Below, one piece after another: positions 1 through 7,680 of a stretch of DNA of 64,000 bases. Below the pieces are notes generated by a model. It was not told the DNA's origin, did not search any database, and was given only the letters and a program-made list of their open reading frames with translations. A program made the position numbers and the translations under genes. The stretch spans positions 992,001 to 1,056,000 of the forward strand of contig NZ_JAGQEE010000001.1 of NCBI RefSeq assembly GCF_018304945.1. The letters are read 5' to 3'. The DNA comes from Collimonas humicola. GTDB taxonomy: Bacteria > Pseudomonadota > Gammaproteobacteria > Burkholderiales > Burkholderiaceae_D. The number at the start of each line of letters is the position of its first letter. Position 1 is the first letter of the stretch.

Positions 1-2463
1 CGCCGACACATCCGGTTTCACCAAACGCTCATCGGCGGCTTGCCGCTGGCGCACCAGCTTGTCGCGAATGGCGGGATCGCTCACCGCCTCGATTTCCGCC
101 GCATTGCGCTTCAAGAAATCGGCATAGTTGCCGGCGTAATAATCTTCGGCGGACATGACGCTCTGGCCGTCCCGTGAAATACACCAGGCGTCGCCGCCCA
201 TCGGGTCGAAGTCGTTGCCCAATGCGTCTTTCAGGTGCGCCAGCGCGATAAAGCCGGCGTCGTCCGCATGCTCATACTTGACCCGCTCGTATTTCTGGGT
301 TGGCGCCAGCTCGGCGACCGCCACTTCAGCCAAGGACGTGCCCATCCAGCGATTGCTGAAGGCACGGGTCTTGACGTTGTACCAAATGCCCAGGAGGGCT
401 GCAGCATCGCGCAAGGCTTTCGGCATGCTAGATGGCACAGCCTTGACGCCCTTGACTTGACCTTTGATCGCATCCCCAAGTTGCGGGTAGACCTCAGCAT
501 AGCTAAACGGCTCTTCCGGCGCATGCTGATTGACGACATCCCGCAGTGCTAGCGCGGTTTTAAGGACATCGAACACTGCCGCCTGGTCGCTCAGATTGAC
601 CGCATTGTCGATGCCGACGACACAATCCTTGACCCACGCCGGCATACCCTGATAATCCGCCTTCTCGATCATGTAGGCATATAGACGGTTCGCGTCGCTC
701 CATGTGGCGGCCTGGTTGACTGCGCGCAGTGGCGAATACAGACGATCGGCTATATCGATCATCTCGGCATCCGCCGGCGACTGTTTTACAGGCGTAAACA
801 CGCCATTCTGATAGACCATCGTGCAGCCGGCGACCGCAATCGCATCGCCTTCGCTATAGCTGATCGGCAGCGTCGGCGCGGCGTTCAAGCTGTCCCAATC
901 GATGCGCGACTCGCCAAAACGCCGCAGCAACTTCGAGATGTTGCCGATGCTGTTGTCACTAATTACTTTCTCGACCTCGCCGAAGCGGCCCTTGTCCATG
1001 GTGGTTTCGCCCAGCATAAAACGCCGGCCAGTACCCTTAAAATAGCCGCCGGCCAGAAATTCGTCCCATAGAACGCCAGCCACATGCAACTTGTCGGGAT
1101 CCTGCTGCTGTAATTCCTCGATCTTCTCGGCGGCCTCGCTGCTGTACTTGCGAAACACAATCACGTCCGTGGTCACATCGGCGCCCGTCGCATCGAACAT
1201 CTTGTTCGGCAAGCGATATGCACCCATGAATTCGGCCTTCAGCGACGCCTTGTAACGCAGCTTCTGCTCATTGACGCTGCTGACGAAGGCTTTGCTGGTG
1301 ATAAAGCAGGCCAAGCCGCGCGGGCGCAATTTCTCCAGGGAACGCAAGATAAAATAGGCTTCCAGCGATTCGCTTTGATAGCGCGGATCCTTGAGTTTCT
1401 CTTTACCGCGCGCGGCGTTGTCGCCAAACGGCACATTGGTGACGACGGCATCATAGATCTCGTCTGGCGTATTAGCGGCCACCGCTTCAAAGGCGCTGAC
1501 GGTGACGTGATTGCGCGCGCTGCCATTGACCAGCTGATTGACGCGACCGGAGGTTGTATCCAGCTCCACCGCATCAATCACCGCATGTTGCGGCGAGGTT
1601 GCGCCGAAAATGCCAGTACCAGCGGCAGGATCAAGCACCTTGCCGCCCGTAAAACCCATGTCGGCCATCAAGGACCAGACACCCTCGGCCAGCGGCTTCG
1701 GGGTGTAATACTCGTATTGGCTCCCGGTCTTGCCGTCCGCGCCCGTCATGCCGCCACCATTGCCGGAATATCCGGCCAGGACGGTCTTTTGTTCCGCGCT
1801 CAATGCCTCGGCATCGATCTGACCGGCGTCAATCTGCTTGAGCAGCGCCATGGCGGCCTTGTTCTTCTTCTGACGCGCGGACGGCTTGATGTTCTCATCG
1901 AACTCAAAATAGGACGATGTGTCGATACTCGCCGCGGCGTCGGATAACTGCGCCCGCCCCAAGAGCGCCATAATTTCGCTCACGCGCGCAGCCAGCTTCA
2001 ACATCGCAAGCTGATCCGCTACCTGGTCGCTGCCCTTGAGCTTGCTGTACTGCACCACAAGGCTGCCCAGCTCGGCGGTCAGGCGTAACGTAGCAAGCGA
2101 GCCGGCGTCATCCAGTTGCGCGCCTTCCACTAAACTCGGATCGGTCAGACCCTGGAGGTATTCTGGTACGTCGACGGCGCGCACCTCAATGGTCGACAGC
2201 TCGCCGCCGGATGCGTCCTGAACGGTGACAAATCCACTGCCATCGCGAAACGCATAGCTTGCGTATTCATAGGGAGCGTCTGCCGCTGGCGCATTGCGAT
2301 ATTGGATCTGCCGGCCGGAGATAAACTGGGTGACGAATTCGGCGTCCACGGGAACAACGCTACGCTGCCCCTCCCAGGCTTGCTGAAACGCCGTATCAAG
2401 AACCACAGGTACATCGGGAATTTCACTTGTTTCTATAGCACGTACAGTTAATACTTCGTTCAT
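1..2463 (-). CDS. DarB-like phage DNA N6-adenine methylase (partial, C-terminus off the left edge)
   Basis: The frame is open from an ATG at 2463 to the window edge, 821 codons. It carries a Rossmann methyltransferase core: motif I DPAAGTGIF at about residues 278-286 and the catalytic motif as NVPF at 343-346, where N6-adenine methylases usually have NPPF/Y. NVPFG-type motifs are familiar in very large phage methylase-helicase proteins such as P1 DarB, which travel in the virion and protect injected DNA from host restriction. A helicase half would lie beyond the window and cannot be confirmed. The gene follows the polyvalent-protein gene with a 5-base gap at the end of the tail module. The family call is by motif and context. 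Confidence 0.8.
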   Translation of the reverse strand, partial: MNEVLTVRAIETSEIPDVPVVLDTAFQQAWEGQRSVVPVDAEFVTQFISGRQIQYRNAPAADAPYEYASYAFRDGSGFVTVQDASGGELSTIEVRAVDVPEYLQGLTDPSLVEGAQLDDAGSLATLRLTAELGSLVVQYSKLKGSDQVADQLAMLKLAARVSEIMALLGRAQLSDAAASIDTSSYFEFDENIKPSARQKKNKAAMALLKQIDAGQIDAEALSAEQKTVLAGYSGNGGGMTGADGKTGSQYEYYTPKPLAEGVWSLMADMGFTGGKVLDPAAGTGIFGATSPQHAVIDAVELDTTSGRVNQLVNGSARNHVTVSAFEAVAANTPDEIYDAVVTNVPFGDNAARGKEKLKDPRYQSESLEAYFILRSLEKLRPRGLACFITSKAFVSSVNEQKLRYKASLKAEFMGAYRLPNKMFDATGADVTTDVIVFRKYSSEAAEKIEELQQQDPDKLHVAGVLWDEFLAGGYFKGTGRRFMLGETTMDKGRFGEVEKVISDNSIGNISKLLRRFGESRIDWDSLNAAPTLPISYSEGDAIAVAGCTMVYQNGVFTPVKQSPADAEMIDIADRLYSPLRAVNQAATWSDANRLYAYMIEKADYQGMPAWVKDCVVGIDNAVNLSDQAAVFDVLKTALALRDVVNQHAPEEPFSYAEVYPQLGDAIKGQVKGVKAVPSSMPKALRDAAALLGIWYNVKTRAFSNRWMGTSLAEVAVAELAPTQKYERVKYEHADDAGFIALAHLKDALGNDFDPMGGDAWCISRDGQSVMSAEDYYAGNYADFLKRNAAEIEAVSDPAIRDKLVRQRQAADERLVKPDVSA

Positions 2464-2468
2464 GGTGT

Positions 2469-4418
2469 TCAATTACTCAATGTTTGGGAAGCTGCTGCCA
2501 TCATGGCGGCGGTATAGATGGAAACGGCACGCTGCCATTTCGCAAGGATCTCGGCGTTGTTGGGATTGCGAGTCAGGACCGTCTCGATATTGGTCGACAG
2601 CGCCGGATCAAAGATGTCGACCTGGCCGTCGATTACCGACTGCAGGAACACCTCGTCTGCTGTCATTGCAGGCGACTCAGGAATAGCGGGCGCGGATTGT
2701 TCAACCGGTGTCGGCTCACTCGCCACGGTAGTTTCAGCAACGACCTCTTGGGTAACTTCCGCCGGTGCAGGAATGACGTCGGCTTCGGCAACGATTGGCG
2801 ATTCGGTCGTCGGCTGCGGTTCTGAAACTGGCGTTAGCTCGCTCACAGGATCCACGACGGGATCCGTCATTGCCATCGGCTCCACAATAACCGGACTAGC
2901 TTCGACAACCGGATCAACGGTCACGCCAGCAGGGGTGACAGAAACAAGGTCAGCGGCCATCAGCGGCATCCCACCTTCAGAGATTGGATTGCTACCCTCG
3001 GGTGTTTCAATGACCTCTGGCGTCACGATCTCGTCCGGTACAACTTCACCCGCCTCGGTGGAAACAGGATCCGCGACAGGTTCCGATGGTATGGTGACTG
3101 CGGCGATTGGTTCCAGGACTGGTTCTGGGGTTGGTTCAGGAGCCGGTTCAGCGACCGGCTCGGCGACAGGCTCAGAGATAGGTGCCGTCGGCGCGGTGCC
3201 GATACTATCGGGAACACTGGGCGTAGACTCCTTCTCGACGCGCCTGACTTCCAACTCGCGCCGCAACCGTGCCAGGGTTGCCTCCTTTTCCGTGATCGCT
3301 GTCTTCAATGCTTCAATCGCCCGCATGCGCGCAGAGCGCTTCGCATTGGCGCGCTGGAACGTGGCCGAATTCCGTTCGGCTAGGCGCATCAGGCGATTCG
3401 CCACCTCTCGCACATTGAGATCAACACCGCGCTCAGGGGCAGCAACAATCGTTACGTCCTTTTTATTGAGCATCCATTTCCACGAAATCAGATCGTCCGC
3501 TGGTGCGATTTTTTGCGGCGTCACATCCGGATTGTGAAAGTAGATACTGAGCGTCTGTCCGTCCGACAGTTCGTAGACCACCGCTACATTGGCCGTTCCC
3601 CGCTGTTTGAATGGCTCCGTAATCTGCATGGCGACTGGCTTGACGGTGCCGCCAGTGCGCTCCATGACGCTCTGCATGATCTGCATCTTGCGTTCAAGCT
3701 TCGAAAATGGCGTCACCAGCGCATCGAAGGTATAGACACATTCTGCGTCATCCAGAATATCCGTCACGCTCAACGGGTCGTACATCAACCCGCCTTCATC
3801 GTGACGCCGAATGTCGTACAGCAGACCGTCATATGTCTTGCCAATGAGGGACTCGCCGTCCCACATTACTTTTTTCATGTTGTCGTACCCTAAAATTGGA
3901 AGAGTCGCCGCGTTGATCGGCTTGGTGTGATTGCCGTGCTTGGCCCACCATATGAGTTGAGGAATTGAAATCGGGGCGATGTCGCCCAGCCCCCGCCAGC
4001 CTCGGTGATAGCTTTCCAGATAGGCACAGGATGCCGCTTGCACATCCGGAAATCCCAGCATGATTTTGTGCTCGTCAAACGCACCGGTCTGCTGATCGAC
4101 CTGGTTAATCACAAAAGCAGCTCGGGATTCTGGGTAGTAGCCGATGAAGACATCCAGCGCGTCGCCATCATTGCCGATCGTGCCAACGAGATGGCCGTAA
4201 TGCGCCGACATCCTGTTTTGCCATAGGCGGCCGGCCGCATCGACGCCGGACCGAAACGAGCCGCGCGGCTGCTCAATGGCGATTGCCATGCCGTGAAGGG
4301 TCGTTCTGCCTACTTTGTAATTACCTGCCAGCTTCTGGGCCTGAGTCGGCTCCGACAGATTGTTGTGGCCCATTGCGCCACGATGGGCATCGGCTTCGAT
4401 GCGTGTGTATTCGTCCAT
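2469..4418 (-). CDS. Phage polyvalent protein with inorganic-pyrophosphatase-like domain
   Basis: 649 residues. Residues about 34-125 hold the signature GTIGNDGDALDVFIG, close to the D-x-D-P-x-D metal site of soluble inorganic pyrophosphatases. This domain recurs at the front of phage and plasmid polyvalent proteins. A basic helical segment at about 350-400 is followed by a long Pro/Glu/Val-rich low-complexity stretch (about 410-600) with EPVAEPVAEP-type repeats, probably an extended linker. The gene lies directly upstream of the DarB-like methylase, so the two may be co-delivered or co-packaged (inference). Enzyme activity is not shown. The open plus-strand frames opposite the P/E-rich part are shadows. 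Confidence 0.75.
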   Translation of the reverse strand: MDEYTRIEADAHRGAMGHNNLSEPTQAQKLAGNYKVGRTTLHGMAIAIEQPRGSFRSGVDAAGRLWQNRMSAHYGHLVGTIGNDGDALDVFIGYYPESRAAFVINQVDQQTGAFDEHKIMLGFPDVQAASCAYLESYHRGWRGLGDIAPISIPQLIWWAKHGNHTKPINAATLPILGYDNMKKVMWDGESLIGKTYDGLLYDIRRHDEGGLMYDPLSVTDILDDAECVYTFDALVTPFSKLERKMQIMQSVMERTGGTVKPVAMQITEPFKQRGTANVAVVYELSDGQTLSIYFHNPDVTPQKIAPADDLISWKWMLNKKDVTIVAAPERGVDLNVREVANRLMRLAERNSATFQRANAKRSARMRAIEALKTAITEKEATLARLRRELEVRRVEKESTPSVPDSIGTAPTAPISEPVAEPVAEPAPEPTPEPVLEPIAAVTIPSEPVADPVSTEAGEVVPDEIVTPEVIETPEGSNPISEGGMPLMAADLVSVTPAGVTVDPVVEASPVIVEPMAMTDPVVDPVSELTPVSEPQPTTESPIVAEADVIPAPAEVTQEVVAETTVASEPTPVEQSAPAIPESPAMTADEVFLQSVIDGQVDIFDPALSTNIETVLTRNPNNAEILAKWQRAVSIYTAAMMAAASQTLSN

Positions 4419-4514
4419 GTATCCCCTTCATTGCAGCAAATGATAGGGGGAACGGGAGCACAATTTGAGAGGTGTTTTCCTGCTGGTAGAACTGGAGCGA
4501 CTTTGAATTTTCTC

Positions 4515-4542
4515 AAAAAAAAAAGAGGAGCCAAGAAGCTCC
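4515..4542 (-). terminator. Rho-independent terminator after the lectin gene
   Basis: On the minus strand GGAGC and GCTCC (4538-4542 and 4527-4531) form a hairpin with a 6-base loop. After a short TC it runs into ten T residues (4524-4515). It lies about 45 bases beyond the lectin stop and before the polyvalent-protein gene, so that gene probably has its own promoter in 4419-4514 or depends on antitermination. Confidence 0.8.
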
Positions 4543-4587
4543 ACCTTTTACCCTGCTGCAAGCAGGATTACGGACTTGCTGTCTCTC

Positions 4588-5016
4588 TTAACATTTCGCT
4601 GGGACAAAGAAACCTATCGCGTCCAATCCGCTCCCGCTTCGGCCAAATAATCCGCGGACATCCTGCAAATTCGTCAGAAGAAAAGGATCACCGCCACCAC
4701 CGCCAAACGGACCATATGCGGCTCCCGTGCTTGTTATAAATTTCAGTTGATCGACCCCTGAGCCAGACCGTCCTTCGACCCGAGTTATATACTCATTGGC
4801 GGCCAAATTGATGCTACTCAATTCACCGCCGTCTCCACCGTACCACGCACCAGTAGTGCGGCTTCCCGATGGGGTGCTCCAGACGGCTTGAATAGCATCC
4901 ACCCCAGAACCATGGCGAATATTAATACCTACCAATTGGCAAGTCTCGGTTAGATCAGTAGAAAATGCACCACCACCACTACCGCCGTGTTGCTCAGTTC
5001 TCGTGAATCCGCACAT
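4588..5016 (-). CDS. Jacalin-like lectin domain protein
   Basis: 142 residues spanning essentially one beta-prism lectin domain. It shows the jacalin pattern: a GGSGGGAF start, the HGSGVDAIQ and GSGVDQLKF strands, a GPFGGGGGDPF turn and a C-terminal FGRSGSGLDAIGFF strand. Jacalin-type domains bind carbohydrates. There is no signal peptide or membrane segment. The ATG at 5016 has a GGAG Shine-Dalgarno about 7 bases upstream. It sits alone between the tail operon and the polyvalent gene and is closed by a strong terminator, so it is probably expressed separately. A receptor-binding or lysogenic-conversion role is inference. Confidence 0.8.
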   Translation of the reverse strand: MCGFTRTEQHGGSGGGAFSTDLTETCQLVGINIRHGSGVDAIQAVWSTPSGSRTTGAWYGGDGGELSSINLAANEYITRVEGRSGSGVDQLKFITSTGAAYGPFGGGGGDPFLLTNLQDVRGLFGRSGSGLDAIGFFVPAKC

Positions 5017-5134
5017 ATTTTTTCTCCATGGGAAACGACCAGGATCAAAAACAGGCGAAAGAAAACTTCAATCGCCTATATGACCTCTCTGCCAAATGGT
5101 CGTTAAAAATTATATACTTCCAACGAGAAAGCTT

Positions 5135-5156
5135 AACCTGTCAAAATTGATAGGTT
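5135..5156. repeat. Inverted repeat in the gap 5017-5277
   Basis: AACCTGTCAA and TTGATAGGTT form 10-base arms around a 2-base centre with one G:T mismatch. The 261-base gap between the lectin start and the end of the 5278-5781 gene is otherwise AT-rich with no ORF. The repeat could be an operator for the lectin gene or a weak terminator. No T-run follows it. Confidence 0.4.
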
Positions 5157-5277
5157 CCATCAGCATCGCTATAGATTTTATTGGCAATGAAGACGCAGAT
5201 TTTTTGGAGTTTCTGGTTAGCTAGAGTTCCGAACAAACGATCTAAAGAAAACTCGTCCGACGATCCGTATCGACAGT

Positions 5278-5781
5278 TCACTCCTTAAATCCTTCGATGT
5301 GTGTCAGGTCATCACGCTTCTGTAATATGTACCGTCTGCTATACGGGGCAATATTGATGCTACCGTCGATCGCCACAACCTCGTAGGCGATCTTCACGTC
5401 GGCATGCAGCAGCATGTACAGCACATCTTTTGTCTTCGCCGTAAAGTGCGCATGATCCTCTACCGGAATAGTTGCCTCGATCAGTGCGAGGATTTGCGGC
5501 TCGGCGTTGTCTAACGCGTCACCACGATCAACAACCGTGGATGCCTGAAAATTCTCCACGATCAGTAGCTTAGCGTCCCCCAGCAGTTCCCACTCGACGT
5601 CCGGCTCATCCGAGGAATCCAAGACACCAAGACCGCCCAGCGTCGGCATGCCGCCCATGCTGCCGTCAGCCTGGCGCAATAACCGCTGCCGGAAAGCATG
5701 GCATGGAATGCCATTCGGATGGCGCAACGTGACACTACGCGCCGCCTTGTTGATTTGCGTTGGTACAGAGTGCAGCATCAT
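5278..5781 (-). CDS. Conserved-looking phage protein, function unknown
   Basis: 167 residues, soluble, no signal peptide. The sequence opens with a beta-rich part (MMLHSVPTQINKAARSVTLR) and ends with an ILQKRDDL-type strand and an acidic tail. I do not recognise the family. The ATG at 5781 overlaps the stop of the SWIM-protein gene by one base (TAATG), so it is translationally coupled at the end of the tail operon. A minor virion or assembly role is likely from position only. Confidence 0.6.
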   Translation of the reverse strand: MMLHSVPTQINKAARSVTLRHPNGIPCHAFRQRLLRQADGSMGGMPTLGGLGVLDSSDEPDVEWELLGDAKLLIVENFQASTVVDRGDALDNAEPQILALIEATIPVEDHAHFTAKTKDVLYMLLHADVKIAYEVVAIDGSINIAPYSRRYILQKRDDLTHIEGFKE

Positions 5782-6779
5782 TAATCCTTCAGTTTCATTG
5801 TGATCACGTCAAATTCCGCCTGGGAGAGCTGGCCGGCATCTTTGAGTTTTTGTAATGTCTTTTGCGCTTCAATGACCGCCATACCTGCCACCTTATCCGC
5901 CTTCTTGGCTGCAGCCAGCACAGCATTTTTGAGGCTCGCCGCCGATTTATTTGGCTTCTTGACACTGATGCCACGATTTTTACGCGCTTGTGCCGCGGCG
6001 ATTTCGCGCGCCTTGGCCTGCGCAATCACCGCTGACTGTTTGATGGCGCCCTTTTGCCCACGCTCGACCATGCCGGCCACAATGCCGCGCACGGCCAGGC
6101 TACTGCTGAATTCCTTCATCACGCGTAATGCGTGCTTGCAGGCCACCCCGCTGAGTCTGGGATTGCGCAACTTTGGATACGCGGCTTCCTGCCGCCCTTT
6201 AACAAAGCCCCCTACGGTGGCGATATAGCGATACCAGTAAGTAAAACGGCCGCAGTCGCATTCAAATTTTAAAGGGCTGTCTTTGACCAGCCACTTAGCC
6301 AGTGCTTTGGGATCTGTCGGCGATGCGACCGCCGCATCGAAATTCATAATTTCCACCGACACATAGTGGCGGGTCACGTCCGAATCAGCCGAGGCATCTG
6401 TCACAAAGCGAATGTCCCCCCGATTCGTTCCCGCCGGCACAGCCATTCGGATCTGCTCATTGGCGCGTTCGCGATCTTCCGGCAAAGACAGATTAATAAT
6501 TTGCTGCGCGGTTAGCCCAGGCTTTAGTTTGCTACCGAGTGCCTTGGCGTTCTTCCTGAAAACCACCAGGTCATCGTTGGTAATCAGGCGAACCTCGCCG
6601 CCCAAGGAGGTCAGCAACAAGCGTTCAGCGCTGTATTCCCCTTTGACTTCGTGCGGACGTAACAGATTGACTGCCTTAGCGCGTCGCTCTGCATCGGCCT
6701 TCCGGAGTTGATCGACGGCCTTTGCTGAACCACGGATACCCAGCACGGCTGCCAATTTTGCGCTATTGATATTTGTCAT
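5781..6779 (-). CDS. Phage protein with SWIM-type zinc finger
   Basis: 332 residues. C174, C176, C214 and H216 (FECDCGRF then GVACKHALRVM) fit the SWIM pattern CxC-xn-CxH, a zinc-binding fold in DNA-binding and protein-interaction proteins. The N-terminal 165 residues are unassigned. The C-terminus (about 245-332) is Lys/Ala-rich and probably a coiled coil or nucleic-acid-binding tail. The start overlaps the stop of the LysM-like gene by one base. A SWIM protein inside a tail operon suggests a DNA-contacting or injected protein (inference). Confidence 0.7.
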   Translation of the reverse strand: MTNINSAKLAAVLGIRGSAKAVDQLRKADAERRAKAVNLLRPHEVKGEYSAERLLLTSLGGEVRLITNDDLVVFRKNAKALGSKLKPGLTAQQIINLSLPEDRERANEQIRMAVPAGTNRGDIRFVTDASADSDVTRHYVSVEIMNFDAAVASPTDPKALAKWLVKDSPLKFECDCGRFTYWYRYIATVGGFVKGRQEAAYPKLRNPRLSGVACKHALRVMKEFSSSLAVRGIVAGMVERGQKGAIKQSAVIAQAKAREIAAAQARKNRGISVKKPNKSAASLKNAVLAAAKKADKVAGMAVIEAQKTLQKLKDAGQLSQAEFDVITMKLKD

Positions 6780-7078
6780 TATCCAAAGTTCCCAAAGCGC
6801 GCGGTCGTCTTGAGCGTCAGCAACTGAGACTCCGTCGGCAGCACCAGCAATTGCTCCGGCAGTTCCTGCTCGACAGAATCCAAGCCGGCTGCAGCCATCA
6901 CCACCAGGAATTCATCCGGGCGCCCATAGACGCGCCGAGAGATCAAGGTCATATCAAAGCGCTCATCCGGCTTGGTTTGATAGCGAATCGCCATTCCCCA
7001 CACCGGCGTCTTTTCCACAAAGTCACGCACCTGACGATAAAAGATCGCGGTCGATGCTGTGTTCTTGTTGGCGCTCAT
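6779..7078 (-). CDS. LysM-like small tail protein (gpX-like)
   Basis: 99 residues. The C-terminal half (about 45-99) reads RRVYGRPDEFLVVMAAAGLD followed by LPEQLLVLPTESQLLTL. This resembles the YG..D....I...NPGL....LP.G..L.LP pattern of P2 gpX / LysM tail proteins that bind peptidoglycan or the baseplate hub. The start overlaps the fibre-chaperone stop as ATGA. The domain call is moderate because no single diagnostic residue set exists. Confidence 0.6.
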   Translation of the reverse strand: MSANKNTASTAIFYRQVRDFVEKTPVWGMAIRYQTKPDERFDMTLISRRVYGRPDEFLVVMAAAGLDSVEQELPEQLLVLPTESQLLTLKTTARFGNFG

Positions 7079-7680
7079 GCTGAAACCAATGCTGTGCTGA
7101 CGTCATCAGGCGCCACCGGCCAGACGATGGGATGCGGGAAATGCGCTTGTTCGGGGACGCGGTTCAAGTTCACCCGATATTTCTTCCAAGCTTTGACCTG
7201 AGCAACATCCGCATCACTGGCCTCATCCACGTCGACGCGATCCTGATATTTCGTCACCTCGCTATTGGCGCGGCGCAGTTCGCGTGCAATACGCGCTTGC
7301 GCCGCATCCCGTAGCTCGGCTTGGGTCGGCAAATAATCCGGCGTGGGTCCACGCTTACCTGACTTGCATTCGGCGTATATTGCGCGTCCATGGGCTTCAA
7401 TATCGTCGGCGCACGCCAGGAAGGTCCGATAGTCGTCCCAAGCATCAAATTTGACGGAACACTGAAAACCGTTCGGCATACGCACAACGGTCTTGACGTC
7501 GGAATAGGCAAACGGATCTACCCGGTCAGGCAGCTCGGACGGCACCAAGGTCGGCGCAGGCTGCGGTACCATCAAAACGGGAGGCGCTAGCTCCGGCAGA
7601 TCGAATACAGGCGCAGACGCTTGTTCTTCAATATTCCCAACATCCACGTCCGTCGTTCGTGTGCTTTTCTTGGTTTCCAT
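7075..7680 (-). CDS. Tail fibre assembly chaperone
   Basis: 201 residues from the ATG at 7680, which overlaps the fibre stop by one base (TAATG). A longer in-frame start at 7698 would lie inside the fibre gene. The C-terminus has the signature AWKKYRVNLNRVPE then PIVWPVAP, as in tail-fibre assembly (Tfa/gpG) proteins that fold and cap fibre trimers. A Pro-rich N-terminus (about 20-50) and a charged helical middle precede it. Position directly after the fibre gene is typical. Confidence 0.8.
   Translation of the reverse strand: METKKSTRTTDVDVGNIEEQASAPVFDLPELAPPVLMVPQPAPTLVPSELPDRVDPFAYSDVKTVVRMPNGFQCSVKFDAWDDYRTFLACADDIEAHGRAIYAECKSGKRGPTPDYLPTQAELRDAAQARIARELRRANSEVTKYQDRVDVDEASDADVAQVKAWKKYRVNLNRVPEQAHFPHPIVWPVAPDDVSTALVSA

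Noticed and set aside
2518-3537. Plus-strand open frame of 339 codons opposite the polyvalent protein
   Set aside because: It reflects the low-complexity Pro/Glu codons of the minus-strand gene and has no recognisable protein features.
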